64,000 nucleotides of DNA, from positions 124,001 to 188,000 of the forward strand of contig POWB01000003.1 of assembly GCA_010912705.1 (NCBI GenBank). Direction: 5' to 3'. The notes below the pieces were generated by a model. That model ran no database searches, was not told where the DNA came from, and was given only the letters and a program-made list of their open reading frames with translations. Positions 25,747-34,335 of this stretch are shown here, piece after piece (position 1 is the stretch's first letter; each line of letters opens with the position of its first letter). The position numbers were made by a program, and so were the translations under genes. The stretch comes from Halochromatium sp. (GTDB taxonomy: Bacteria; Pseudomonadota; Gammaproteobacteria; Chromatiales; Chromatiaceae).

Positions 25747-25867
25747 GCGTGCGGCCTCGTCCTCGCGCTGAACGCACCCATCGCTAAGACCACCGGGCAC
25801 AGACGCCTGATCCCATCAGGCAGCACACCACAAGCTTCCCGCGAATCATCGGGAATAGGAGAGTCAG

Positions 25868-28267
25868 ATGTTCGATGTCACCAAGCTGTTCCCGCAAGCG
25901 GACATGCGCAACGCCCTCACCGATTGGACCCAGGCCTGGAGCGCACTCGGCTCCACCGGCGGTAGCAGCCGTGCCAGCGGTCAAGGCCAGGAGGATGACT
26001 ATCTCCAATACGGCCGTGATCTGCAGTTCATCCTGCAGACGCATGGCAAGCAAGCGATGGAGAACGCGCAGCAGACCACCAAGGCCAATCTCGAGGCCTG
26101 GCAGACGGTGGCCGACAGCCTGATGACCCCGACGTTGGCTCAGCACTGGTGGGCGTATGCGACCGATAGTGCGCAGCGCGCGCTGCTCTTCGCCGACGCC
26201 ATGCGCGAGCGCGGCAACCATTTCGTCGAGCACGAGGAGGGCAGCAACAAGACCGTGCTGAGCTGGGACCACGAGGTCGTCGTCGATGGCACCCAGCTGC
26301 CGCGCCCGGTCAACTACTCGCTGGTGCGCATCATCCCGCCCGAGACCGTGACCGTGCGTGAGGATGGCCGACCCTACATCATCATCGACCCGCGCGCCGG
26401 TCACGGTTCTGGCATCGGCGGCTTTAAGCACGAAAGTGAGGTCGGGGCGGCGATCCACGGTGGCCATCCGACCTACTTCGTCACCTTTACCCGCATGCCG
26501 ATGCCGGGCCAGACGCTCGCGGACGTCACCGCCGCTGAGGCCGACTTCGTGCGCGAGGTGCGCCGGTTGCATCCCGCCTCGCCCAAGCCCGTCATCATCG
26601 GCAACTGCCAGGGCGGGTGGGCCTCGATGCTGCTCGCCGCCACCAACCCCGACATCACCGGGCCGGTGGTCGCCAACGGCGCGCCGCTGTCCTATTGGGC
26701 CGGGCAGAAGGGCAAGAATCCGATGCGCTACCTCGGCGGCCTGGTCGGCGGCGCCACCTCGGTGCGCATGCTGTCGGATCTCGGCAACGGGCAGTTCGAC
26801 GGCTCCCATCTGGTCTCCAACTTCGAGCGCCTGAGCCCCAGCAACACCTGGTGGGAGAAGTACTACAACCTCTGGGACCACATCGACACCGAGGTCCCGC
26901 GCTTCGTCGGCTTCGAGCGCTGGTGGGGCAGCTTCTATTACATGACGCCGGAGGAGATCGCCTGGATCGTCGAGAACCTCTTCGTCGGTAACCGCCTCGG
27001 CCGTGGCAAGGCCAACCTCAGCGAGCGCACCCACGTCGATCTGCGCGAGCTGAACTCGCCGATCATCATCTTCGCCTCGCACGGCGACAACATCACGCCG
27101 CCACAACAGGCCCTCGGCTGGGTCGCCGATCTCTACACCGGCGTCGATGAGATCAAGGCCCGCGGCCAGCGCATCCTCTACACCCTGCACCCCAGCGTCG
27201 GCCATCTCGGCATCTTCGTCTCCTCGTCGGTGGCGAAGAAGGAGCATGGGGAGATCGTCTCCACGCTCAAGGCCATCGAGGCGCTGTCGCCAGGGCTCTA
27301 TGAGATGGTCATCACCGAGGAGCGCGGTGAGGGCGTGGAAAAGACCTTCCAGGTCGCCTTCGCCGAGCGGACCATCGAGACGATGATGGAGCAGTGCGGT
27401 GGTGACGATTCGGACAAGCCCTTCGCGACCGTCGCCCGCTTCTCGGAGTTAGGCGCTGAGGTCTACGACCTGGCGATTCGGCCTTTCGTGCAGGGCATGA
27501 CCAACCAGGCCTCGGCCGAGCTGATGGCCAACACCAATCCAATGCGTCTGCAGCGTTGGCTAGCGAGCGACCGCAATCCGGCCATGCAGCCGGTCAAGGC
27601 GCTCGCCGAGCAGGTGCGCGAGCAGCGCCAGGCGACGCCGGACGACAACCCGTTCCGGCAGTGGGAGCGTTTCAACGCCCATCTGGTCACCCAGATGTGG
27701 GACGGTGTGCGCGATCTGCAGAACGCCATGATCGAGTGGAACTTCCATCTGCTCTGGGCAGCCCCTCCGGTGCAGGCCCTCGGCGATCGCCTTGGCACGA
27801 CTGTGGCCCAATCCGAGCCGCGTGAAGACCTGCGCACCCTGACCCAGGTGCAGGATGCACTGGATCGCGTCGATCTGGGCGGCTTCGCCGATGGCGTGGT
27901 GCGGATGCTGATCTTCCTGGCGCACTCGCGCAAGGAGGTTCGCCGCTCGCGCCTAGAGCGCTCCAACCAGATGTTGCTCAGCACCGAGCCCTTCGCCAGT
28001 ATGAAGCCCAAGCACCGCACCCGCATGATCCACAAGGAGACGCTGATCGTTGGCTACGAGCCCGATGCCGCCATGGCGGCGCTGCCGAAACTGCTCGCCA
28101 GCACGGAGGATCGCGAGCGCGCCTTGGCCCTGTGCGAGCAGATCGCCGGCCCCCGCGAGGAGATGAGTCGCGAGACGCTGGACATGATGAATCGGCTTGC
28201 CCTGGCGCTGGAAGCCACGCCCTTGACCAGCGATGATCCAGCGCCCGCGACGCGCAAGGCCGCCTGA
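25868..28267 (+). CDS. DUF3141 protein with PHA-synthase-like cysteine hydrolase fold
   Basis: A 799-residue soluble protein of the DUF3141 family, of unproven function. After an N-terminal helical part resembling a phasin (to about 130), an alpha/beta-hydrolase domain carries a lipase box GNCQGGW with Cys247 in the nucleophile position. Polyhydroxyalkanoate synthases use exactly this G-x-C-x-G box. A candidate aspartate lies in FASHGDNITPPQQ and a histidine in LHPSVGHLGIF, completing a Cys-Asp-His triad. The long C-terminal half is helical and unassigned. It could make, bind or mobilise PHA or a related acyl polymer. It is in line with the PTA/acetate kinase genes, 121 bp downstream. Confidence 0.85.
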   Translation: MFDVTKLFPQADMRNALTDWTQAWSALGSTGGSSRASGQGQEDDYLQYGRDLQFILQTHGKQAMENAQQTTKANLEAWQTVADSLMTPTLAQHWWAYATDSAQRALLFADAMRERGNHFVEHEEGSNKTVLSWDHEVVVDGTQLPRPVNYSLVRIIPPETVTVREDGRPYIIIDPRAGHGSGIGGFKHESEVGAAIHGGHPTYFVTFTRMPMPGQTLADVTAAEADFVREVRRLHPASPKPVIIGNCQGGWASMLLAATNPDITGPVVANGAPLSYWAGQKGKNPMRYLGGLVGGATSVRMLSDLGNGQFDGSHLVSNFERLSPSNTWWEKYYNLWDHIDTEVPRFVGFERWWGSFYYMTPEEIAWIVENLFVGNRLGRGKANLSERTHVDLRELNSPIIIFASHGDNITPPQQALGWVADLYTGVDEIKARGQRILYTLHPSVGHLGIFVSSSVAKKEHGEIVSTLKAIEALSPGLYEMVITEERGEGVEKTFQVAFAERTIETMMEQCGGDDSDKPFATVARFSELGAEVYDLAIRPFVQGMTNQASAELMANTNPMRLQRWLASDRNPAMQPVKALAEQVREQRQATPDDNPFRQWERFNAHLVTQMWDGVRDLQNAMIEWNFHLLWAAPPVQALGDRLGTTVAQSEPREDLRTLTQVQDALDRVDLGGFADGVVRMLIFLAHSRKEVRRSRLERSNQMLLSTEPFASMKPKHRTRMIHKETLIVGYEPDAAMAALPKLLASTEDRERALALCEQIAGPREEMSRETLDMMNRLALALEATPLTSDDPAPATRKAA

Positions 28268-28296
28268 GCGATGCCAGCTCGAGCGGTGACAGGGCG

Positions 28297-29283
28297 ATGA
28301 CGATGAAGGCGGAGGCGGCGATACCGGAGCCGCTGCGTGCCTGGCTGCAGGAGCTGCAGGCGGCCAAGCAGGCCGCGCGCGCCCATGGCTATCGACGCAC
28401 GGTGACCAACACGCGCGAATCCTGGGATCTGATCACCCGTCGTTTCGTCACCGAGGTTCCGCCGATCGAATGGATTCTCGACGAGATCATCCCGGGCCCC
28501 GACTATCGCGTCCCGGCCCGGGTCTATCATCCGCAGCCTGATGAGGCGTTGCCGGTGGCCCTGTTCGTCCATGGCGGCGGCCATGTCTCCGGTAGCGTGA
28601 GTCTCTATGACCCCATCGCGCGCAAGCTGGCGCTGGCCAGTGCGCACATCATTGTTGCCATTGACTATCGGCTAGCCCCCGAATGCCCCTATCCGGCACA
28701 GCTCAAAGACGCGTTGGCGAGCGCCAAGCGGGTCTTTCCGCTGCTCGACCGTCTCGGCCTCCGCTATGAGCCAAGGCTGTCATTGATCGGCGACAGCGGT
28801 GGCGGTGCGCTCTGTGCCACCGTGGCGCATCTGTCTCAGTTCGAGCCGGGACTCAAGCTTGCGGCTCAGGCGCTGATCTACCCCAGCCTGGATTACAGCT
28901 TGTCGCAGCCGTCGGTGATCGAGAATGCGGAGGGCTATCTGCTTGAGCGCGACCGTGTCCAATGGATGTTCGACGCCTACCTGCAGAATGCCGAAAACCG
29001 CCGCGCTGTCTCCCCGCTGTTCATGGAGCTGACCGCGGACTATCCGCCGACACTGGTCATCACCGCGGGATTCTGCCCGCTGCGCGACGAGGGTCAGGTG
29101 TATGCTGAGCGGCTTCACAAGCACGGGATATCCGTCGAGGCGATCAACTTTCCGGGCATGGTGCACGGTTTCTTGAATCTTGAGAATCTAGCTCCGGAGG
29201 ACTGCACTCGGGCCTACGGACAGATCGGGCGTTTTCTGCAACATCAGCGCAACGCCGACAGGGAGCATCCGCCAACGCCCTAA
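28297..29283 (+). CDS. alpha/beta hydrolase, hormone-sensitive lipase type
   Basis: A 328-residue serine esterase of the hormone-sensitive lipase (HSL) group. The oxyanion-hole motif is [11 protein letters not shown], the nucleophile elbow [13 protein letters not shown], and the later triad residues are near [15 protein letters not shown] and [12 protein letters not shown]. No signal peptide is seen, so it should act in the cytoplasm on an acyl ester. It closes the acyl-CoA/PHA-type operon, 29 bp after the DUF3141 gene. The start is ATG 28297 (or 28303, two codons on). Confidence 0.88.
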   Translation: MTMKAEAAIPEPLRAWLQELQAAKQAARAHGYRRTVTNTRESWDLITRRFVTEVPPIEWILDEIIPGPDYRVPARVYHPQPDEALPVALFVHGGGHVSGSVSLYDPIARKLALASAHIIVAIDYRLAPECPYPAQLKDALASAKRVFPLLDRLGLRYEPRLSLIGDSGGGALCATVAHLSQFEPGLKLAAQALIYPSLDYSLSQPSVIENAEGYLLERDRVQWMFDAYLQNAENRRAVSPLFMELTADYPPTLVITAGFCPLRDEGQVYAERLHKHGISVEAINFPGMVHGFLNLENLAPEDCTRAYGQIGRFLQHQRNADREHPPTP

Positions 29284-29320
29284 TATGATGATTGCGCAAG
29301 GCAAGTGTCCGATTCAAAAT

Positions 29321-29356
29321 CCCAATCCCAATCCCAATCCCAATCCCAATCCCAAT
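29321..29356 (+). repeat. hexanucleotide tandem repeat (CCCAAT)6
   Basis: Six perfect CCCAAT copies followed by an imperfect GCCAAT, in the gap after the esterase stop. If the upstream ATG at 29285 were used, the repeat would encode Asn-Pro pairs in frame, so length changes would not shift the frame. With the preferred start at 29399 it lies in the leader. Confidence 0.85.
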
Positions 29357-29398
29357 GCCAATACAACCAAGCGTTCTGCTCCCAGCAGCGAGGTGATG

Positions 29399-29716
29399 AT
29401 GAAGCCGGATTCGACCACAGAGCGCGGTGTTGCCATCGCGCTCCTCGAGCGCTTAACTGAGTTTCGCCTGCCGCGTGTCCTGCAAATCAAGGAGCGGGTC
29501 GATCGCGGCGAACGCCTGAGTGATGTCGATCTTGAGTTCTTGGAGTCGGTACTTGCCGATGCAGCGAATGCAAAGCCCTTGGTCGATCACCACCCCGAGC
29601 TCGAGCCTATCGCGGTCAAGCTCATCAGCCTCTACCATCACATCACAGAGACGGCTTTGGCCAACGAGACCCAGTCGTCACCGGCCAGTGCTTCCGGGGC
29701 GGGATACTCACCCTAA
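29399..29716 (+). CDS. small conserved-looking hypothetical protein
   Basis: A protein of about 105 residues starting [19 protein letters not shown]. It is mostly helical and charged: [41 protein letters not shown] in two pieces, then [29 protein letters not shown]. No membrane segment or catalytic motif is visible and I cannot assign a function. ATG 29399 is chosen because GAGG at 29390-29393 is 5 nt upstream. A start at 29285 would add a run of Asn-Pro repeats and has no ribosome binding site. The stop TAA belongs to the MITE-like repeat that begins at 29712, as at the FkbM gene. Confidence 0.6.
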   Translation: MKPDSTTERGVAIALLERLTEFRLPRVLQIKERVDRGERLSDVDLEFLESVLADAANAKPLVDHHPELEPIAVKLISLYHHITETALANETQSSPASASGAGYSP

Positions 29717-29895
29717 CCTGGATAGTTCATGAATCTCACGCGAAGGCGCGAAGACGCTAAGGAAACTAAGTGCTTGGACAAGTTTTTGTGTCCTGATGCG
29801 TCGTTTGCGATAAACAGGCACTCAGGTCAACTTGTGGCCACAAAATCCGTATTCTTCGCGTTCTTCGCGGCTTCGCGTGAAACATTCGGGCTAAG
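29712..29895 (+). repeat. MITE-like repeat element, copy 2
   Basis: A second copy of the element at 15547-15746, in the same orientation. It starts CCTAACCTGGATAG, has the left GAATCTCACGCGAAG and the right CTTCGCGTGAAACATTC, and ends ATTCGGGCTAAG. It is shorter than copy 1 because the left ACGCGAAG repeats are fewer and changed. The preceding gene's stop codon again lies in the element. The gap to the esterase gene at 29983 holds nothing else. Confidence 0.85.
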
Positions 29896-29982
29896 GCCAG
29901 TATGGACGGGCCAGTTTGAGCAGGGTTGAGGCCCTGATCAGGCCGGCCATCAGCGCAGCAACGACCTCTTGATCAAGCCCGC

Positions 29983-30708
29983 TCACAGGTAGAGCGGTGC
30001 CATACGGCGCCAATAGTAGCCGCTATGCGCACGATCATCCCATTCGTGCAACGCATGCCAGACGCCCTTCTCCCAGAGGATACGGCTGAGATAGCGATTG
30101 TTGTCGAGGAACGGGTCCTCGCGGCCGATGACCAGGATGATATCCATGCGTCGCAAGGCCTCCAGCCGCCAGCCATCAAGCCCCGGCAGGTACTGCGCGG
30201 GCGAGTGAAAGTAGATCAACTCGCTGCGATAGCCGTCGAGCAGATCGCGGAAGCTCTCAACATTGAGCGTGGGATCGTACCGCCCAGAGAAGGCGCTGAG
30301 CTTCTGGAACAGGTGCGGATGGCGAAAGGCGATGTTGGTCGCATGGAAGGCGCCAAAACTCAGACCATGGGCGATGGTGCAAGGATGCCCGTTCTTGCTC
30401 GCCATCAGCGGCAGTACCTCGTTGAGGATGTACTCCTCGAAGGCCTGGTGACGCTGAATGCGGCCCTCTGGATGGGCCCAGTGACAGTAGAAGCTCTCCC
30501 AATCGAGACTGTCGACGCAGTAGAGCTGCAGCTGCCCGGCTTCGAGCTTAGGTCGCAGGGACTCGGTCATGCGCAGGTCTTCGTACTCATGAAAGCGCCC
30601 GTCGCGGGTCGGAAAGACCAACACCTTGGCCCCGGCATGGCCGAACACCAAGAGTTCCATGTCACGACCGAGGTGGGGACTATACCAACGGTGATACTCG
30701 CGATTCAT
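29983..30708 (-). CDS. esterase family protein (alpha/beta hydrolase)
   Basis: A 241-residue alpha/beta hydrolase of the putative-esterase (esterase D-like) group. The nucleophile elbow is AHGLSFGAFHATN, and a later aspartate and histidine appear in VIGREDPFLDNN and WDDRAHSGYYWRR. The N-terminal part MNREYHRWYSPHLGRDMELLVFGH is typical of esterases that act on acylated sugars or peptides. The substrate is unknown. It overlaps the gene upstream (323-residue hydrolase) by 29 bp in another frame, so the two are surely cotranscribed. Confidence 0.82.
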   Translation of the reverse strand: MNREYHRWYSPHLGRDMELLVFGHAGAKVLVFPTRDGRFHEYEDLRMTESLRPKLEAGQLQLYCVDSLDWESFYCHWAHPEGRIQRHQAFEEYILNEVLPLMASKNGHPCTIAHGLSFGAFHATNIAFRHPHLFQKLSAFSGRYDPTLNVESFRDLLDGYRSELIYFHSPAQYLPGLDGWRLEALRRMDIILVIGREDPFLDNNRYLSRILWEKGVWHALHEWDDRAHSGYYWRRMAPLYL

Positions 30709-31651
30709 CGCCGCAAAAAAACCTCGTTAAGGCGTCGAGCAGGTTGTGCTCCTGGGCGATTCGCGCCGGATTCTCGGCATGACCGGTGGCCAATACGAAC
30801 AGCTGCTTGGGACCTGCGAGCGCGTTGTAGATGGCAAATTGGGTCGGTGGCGCCACGGACGGATCAAACAGCGCTGCCGCGACCAGCATCGGCTGCCGGA
30901 TAAACCCTGCGGCCGAGCCTGCATCGTAGTACGCCAAGGTTTCCAACAGGTGACCATGGGTCTGTGCGTAGCGCTGCTGCGAGGCGGCTGAGCCTGTTGT
31001 CGGCAGTTGCAGGCGCAATGGTTGGTGGCCAAAGGTTGGGACATTCAGGTGCCCGCGGGCAATGCGCTGGTCCCAAGGCAGCGCCAAGGCGCCAATGCCG
31101 CCGCCGAAGCTGATCCCCATGTAATTGATGCGTCCAGCGAGATCAGGGAAGCGCGTCAGCAGCGCGGTCACCCCGATCCACAGATCCTGCGCACAGCCAC
31201 CGATGATGTAGCGATCGGGTTTGTCGATGTCGTGCAGGACATGCCAGGTCGGGTTGTCGGAGATCGGCGCGCGGCGACTGCGGCCGATGCCGCGGAAACA
31301 GGGCACCAGGTAGGCCGCATCGGCGCAGGGCAGGGCGAAGTCCGGTTGTTCGATGCCACCATAGCCGTGGCCGACGACAAAGCCCTGTCGCGGCGCACCA
31401 TGCTCGGGCTCGAGCAGCCAGCCGCCGAGGGTGATCCCGTCCGTTGAGCGATAAAGGGCATCCCAAACGCGCATGCCCGGGCGCTGATAGGCCGAGGGGC
31501 TCAGCTGCAGGGCCGGGTCAACCTCGAGTGCCTCGCGGTAGCGTCGTTGCCAGACCTCGGCGAAGTCGTCCGGTGCCGGTGGTGGCAGGACGTCCAAGAG
31601 TCCGGCAAGGTCATAGCCGTAGGTCGGATCGAAGGCGTCTAGGGACGTCAT
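30680..31651 (-). CDS. acetylxylan esterase-like hydrolase (AXE1 type)
   Basis: A 323-residue alpha/beta hydrolase of the AXE1/cephalosporin-C deacetylase type. The segment VVGHGYGGIEQPD carries the oxyanion hole, YMGISFGGGIGALALPWD the nucleophile serine, and ALFDPSVAPPTQFAIYNAL the acidic residue. The catalytic histidine probably lies near LATGHAENPAR. No signal peptide is seen, so it acts inside the cell on an acetyl ester. It is read with the 241-residue esterase, which overlaps its 3' end. Confidence 0.82.
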   Translation of the reverse strand: MTSLDAFDPTYGYDLAGLLDVLPPPAPDDFAEVWQRRYREALEVDPALQLSPSAYQRPGMRVWDALYRSTDGITLGGWLLEPEHGAPRQGFVVGHGYGGIEQPDFALPCADAAYLVPCFRGIGRSRRAPISDNPTWHVLHDIDKPDRYIIGGCAQDLWIGVTALLTRFPDLAGRINYMGISFGGGIGALALPWDQRIARGHLNVPTFGHQPLRLQLPTTGSAASQQRYAQTHGHLLETLAYYDAGSAAGFIRQPMLVAAALFDPSVAPPTQFAIYNALAGPKQLFVLATGHAENPARIAQEHNLLDALTRFFCGDESRVSPLV

Positions 31652-31669
31652 GCACGCAGGGTCCTCGGG

Positions 31670-31750
31670 TCAGCGGCAACCCGGGCCATCCTCGCCGAAG
31701 TTGGACTGGATGTGGTAGCCCCAGTTGTTGTGCGCGGCAGCCGTCGCCGC
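31670..31750 (-). other. coding-like stretch directly after the stop of the next gene, same frame
   Basis: Immediately after the TAA of the hypothetical gene at 31751, the same frame continues for 26 codons to a TGA and reads NNWGYHIQSNFGEDGPGCR, an unusually protein-like tail. It may be the former C-terminus of that gene, cut off by a point mutation to TAA, or a fragment of another gene. I cannot name the family. Confidence 0.35.
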
Positions 31751-32191
31751 TTAGGTGATGCGCCGCAGGATCCCGTCGCCTAACTCCTGTTCGATCCGCT
31801 GCCAAGCCGCGCGCCGCCCGCAGGCACTGCCTTGAGCGGCGCGCCAGTGCTGCCAGGCCTTGTAGTCGCGCCAGGCCGGCGACGCCTGGCTGAGGCGCTC
31901 GATGACGAACGGACGTTGGTAGGCCAAACATTGAGGGCCGTAGCGTGGATCATGATCGACCCATCGATCCTTTGACCCGGTTTGCTGTGGTCGCGCGTAC
32001 GCGATGCGGGCGACAGGCCCCGCCTGCTCTTTGCACCAAAAGGCCTCGACCCAGACCACCGCCGGCCCTTGCTTCGTCTCGACTAGAAAGGCGTCGGCGA
32101 CGCAGTGAGCCTTCAGTTGCAGTGGCCGACGGCGGTCGGGAATCTGAAGCTGGAGCGGTGTCAGGCTTCGAATGGCGTCTGCGAGATCCAT
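31751..32191 (-). CDS. hypothetical protein
   Basis: A 146-residue basic protein without membrane segments: MDLADAIRSLTPLQLQIPDRRRPLQLK, then KAHCVADAFLVETKQGP, VVWVEAFWCKEQAGPVARIAYAR and many tryptophans. I do not recognise it. It lies upstream of two hydrolases on the same strand, separated by 100 bp from the nearer. The stop codon is followed by a protein-like 26-codon extension in the same frame, so the present end may be secondary. Confidence 0.55.
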   Translation of the reverse strand: MDLADAIRSLTPLQLQIPDRRRPLQLKAHCVADAFLVETKQGPAVVWVEAFWCKEQAGPVARIAYARPQQTGSKDRWVDHDPRYGPQCLAYQRPFVIERLSQASPAWRDYKAWQHWRAAQGSACGRRAAWQRIEQELGDGILRRIT

Positions 32192-32360
32192 GATGCTGCT
32201 GTGACGGTTTGATGACGGCAGGAGCTTATCATGGCTTAGGCATGATGATCGATGACAGGCGAATCGATCTAGTCCTGTGGTCGGGACGGCCTAATGCAGC
32301 GAGCCCAAGCCCCAGTGCGGACAGCTGTCGGTGGCCAACGACTGTGCGCGTCGGTTTCCA

Positions 32361-32471
32361 GGCAACCAATGCCGAGCCGAAACCCGCAAGACCCTGAATT
32401 AATCCGGCGACCATCACGACCGCAAGGATCAGGGCAAGATGGTCTGGTGGCAGTAACAGCAATGGGTGCTC
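32361..32471 (-). pseudogene. fragment of a TauE/SafE-family exporter N-terminus
   Basis: A reverse-strand frame reads LPPDHLALILAVVMVAG then LIQGLAGFGSALVA, which is how sulfite-exporter TauE/SafE family proteins begin (first membrane helix, then the conserved GxxGxGSxLVxxP). After ALVA the sequence becomes unrelated and ends at a stop about 45 codons on. A whole protein has about 250 residues, so only the first helix survives. There is no normal start codon at its 5' end. Confidence 0.55.
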
Positions 32472-32569
32472 TAAAGTGCAGCTGAATGGGCGGGATAATA
32501 CGGCATAATGCCCGGACTCCGATGCCGATACGCGGTAGCCAACCGACGACCCACAACCTGGAGACGCCC

Positions 32570-33064
32570 TTGCCCCCAATCATCCGCACCCTGCCCCTCG
32601 CCCTGTTCGTTGTCCTGGTCCTGCCATTTGCCGTCCGCGCCGAGCTGGTCGGCGAGGTCGGCACCAAGTTCAAGCTGGTTGGACCCAACGACAAGATCGT
32701 CGTCGAAGTCTTCCAAGATCCGGATATCCCCGGCGTCGCCTGCTACCTGAGCCGGGCCAAGACCGGCGGCATCAGTGGCGCCGTCGGCGTCGCCGAGGAC
32801 ACCTCGGACGCCTCGCTAGCCTGCCGCCAAGTCGGCCCGATCATACTCCCCGACGAGATCGCCACTGGCAAGCGCGATGGCGACGAGGTGTTCAAGAAGC
32901 GCACCTCGCTGCTCACGAAGACGATGCAGGTGGTCCGCTTCTACGATGCCCCGCGCAATACCCTCGTCTACTTGAACTTTAGCGACCGCATTATCGAAGG
33001 CTCGCCGAAAAACAGCCTCTCGGTGGTCGTCATTCGCCCCTGGGCAGCACCTGGGAAGCCCTAA
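32570..33064 (+). CDS. creA: CreA family periplasmic protein
   Basis: A protein of about 164 residues of the CreA family, periplasmic and of unknown function. The start is probably TTG at 32570 with GGAG at 32560-32563; it gives a clean signal peptide (PPIIRTLPLALFVVLVLPFAVRA, written here in part as LPLALFVVLVLPFAVRA). Longer ATG starts (32486 and 32522) would spoil it. After cleavage it reads ELVGEVGTKFKLVGPNDKIV, VEVFQDPDIPGVACYLSRAK and KTGGISGAVGVAEDTSDASLAC, matching E. coli CreA (157 residues) in order and length. It stands between remnant fragments on both sides and seems intact. Confidence 0.85.
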   Translation: MPPIIRTLPLALFVVLVLPFAVRAELVGEVGTKFKLVGPNDKIVVEVFQDPDIPGVACYLSRAKTGGISGAVGVAEDTSDASLACRQVGPIILPDEIATGKRDGDEVFKKRTSLLTKTMQVVRFYDAPRNTLVYLNFSDRIIEGSPKNSLSVVVIRPWAAPGKP

Positions 33065-33275
33065 TCTTGAACAGTGCAGACGATCCGTCGGTTGGGGACC
33101 GCAACCCAAGCACTGCACGCTGAGGCTCCAGGGTGAGGTCGGCAAGCAGCCCGCAGAAGGCGTTACAGCAATCGGGTCGATCTGCCCTATGCCATCTTCA
33201 ACTGCCAGGGTTGGATTCGCAGCGATGGCCGCTCCGTTATACTCAGGGCTTAACTTTGACCCTTGGAGCCGATCC

Positions 33276-33469
33276 GATGAAGCAACGATCATTCAGCCTG
33301 CTTGCGCTCGCCTTGCTCGTCCCTGTTCGATGAGGGCATGAGCGATTTCGAGATGAAGGACCCTATCGCCGAACGCCTCACCGCCTACCAGGACTGGGCT
33401 GGCTTCGACAACGAGCTCGGCAAACATATTTCACTGGCTTATCTGGAGGTGGAGGCGGAAGCCTTCTAA
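33276..33469 (+). pseudogene. internally deleted exported hydrolase, only signal peptide and C-terminus left
   Basis: ATG 33276 starts a signal peptide MKQRSFSLLALALLVPV, which runs to a stop 18 codons on. In the next frame the sequence continues LFDEGMSDFEMKDPIAERLTA and YQDWAGFDNELGKHISLAYLEVEAEAF to TAA at 33469. This looks like the C-terminus of a larger exported protein, possibly a metallo-beta-lactamase-fold hydrolase like those linked to sulfur oxidation; that family guess is weak. The whole middle of the gene is missing. A GC hairpin follows the stop. Confidence 0.5.
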
Positions 33470-33486
33470 GCGCCGCGCGGGCGCTT
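33468..33486 (+). terminator. hairpin after the exported-hydrolase remnant
   Basis: A 7-bp stem AAGCGCC/GGCGCTT with a 5-nt GC loop, overlapping the stop codon of the remnant. It looks like the old terminator of the deleted gene. Confidence 0.45.
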
Positions 33487-33595
33487 TGGAGGGCAAGCTT
33501 TAATACCGTGATTCCGTCTTCATGAAAATGAGAAGGAAATCTTTCGACCATCGGAGGCAAGTCTTTTTCGTTTAAAATACTGCCCAGCGCATCTT

Positions 33596-33670
33596 CCTTA
33601 TGACGCCGATCTGGCCGGGCGCCTCCTCGGCTGCGGCGATGGTCCGGCCTCGTTCAACGCCGATGATCAA
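33596..33670 (+). pseudogene. SAM-dependent methyltransferase N-terminal fragment
   Basis: A plus-strand frame reads PYDADLAGRLLGCGDGPASFNAD, matching a conserved opening of certain SAM-dependent methyltransferases (LAGRxLGCGDGPASFNAE). The rest of the gene is missing: the frame runs into the 3' end of queE, which is on the other strand. No ribosome binding site or start is convincing. Confidence 0.45.
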
Positions 33671-33690
33671 GCGGGCTCTCGTTGTAAAAC

Positions 33691-34335
33691 CTACGGAATC
33701 CCGAGCAACTTGTGGGTCTGCAGGCTGAGCCGCCAACGCGGGTGGGCCATGCAGTAGTCGATCGCCAGTGCGCTGTTGCGCGCCCGGTCTGGTCCGTCCA
33801 TCGGTTGCAGCAGGAAGTGATCGAAATCCAGGTCAACGAAACGCTCGGGCTTTGCATCAGGCTGCGGATAGACCAGCTTTAGCTCGTTGCCGGTCGTCAG
33901 CCGGAGCGGTGCCGATGCCTTTGGGCTCACGCAGATCCAGTCAACGCCCGCAGGGGCCATCCGTGTGCCGTTGGTCTCAACGGCGATCTCGAAACCCTGC
34001 GCCTGTAAGGCTTCGACCAACGCTTCGTCGAGCTGCAGTAGGGGCTCACCACCCGTGCACACGACAAATCGTTGAGCCCGATAGCGCCTCGCGGCTTGGG
34101 GCCAGGTGGCGGTAATCTTTGCCGCTAATTCAGCCGCTGTTCGAAAGCGACCACCAGCCTTCCCGTCGGTGCCACGGAAATCGGTATCGCAGAACTGGCA
34201 GATGGCCTTGGCGCGGTCTTGCTCGCGACCCGACCAGAGGTTACAGCCAGCAAAGCGACAAAAGACGGCGGGACGGCCGGCCTGCATCCCTTCGCCCTGC
34301 AAGGTGTAGAAGATCTCCTTGACGTGATAGCTCAT
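33691..34335 (-). CDS. queE: 7-carboxy-7-deazaguanine synthase
   Basis: A 214-residue radical-SAM enzyme that turns 6-carboxytetrahydropterin into 7-carboxy-7-deazaguanine in queuosine synthesis. The N-terminus is YHVKEIFYTLQGEGMQAGRPAVFCRFAGCNLW. The iron-sulfur cysteines lie in GCNLWSGREQDRAKAICQFCDTDF, with the long spacer of the gammaproteobacterial form. FVVCTGGEPLLQLD is the SAM-binding GGEP motif. ATG 34335 overlaps the stop of queD (ATGA), so it is the last gene of a tightly coupled queC-queD-queE operon. Length agrees with the family. Confidence 0.95.
   Translation of the reverse strand: MSYHVKEIFYTLQGEGMQAGRPAVFCRFAGCNLWSGREQDRAKAICQFCDTDFRGTDGKAGGRFRTAAELAAKITATWPQAARRYRAQRFVVCTGGEPLLQLDEALVEALQAQGFEIAVETNGTRMAPAGVDWICVSPKASAPLRLTTGNELKLVYPQPDAKPERFVDLDFDHFLLQPMDGPDRARNSALAIDYCMAHPRWRLSLQTHKLLGIP

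Noticed and set aside
25784..27247. minus-strand ORF of 487 codons
   Set aside because: Long, but antisense to the DUF3141 gene, whose catalytic box and coding pattern are clear; long shadow frames are common at this GC content.
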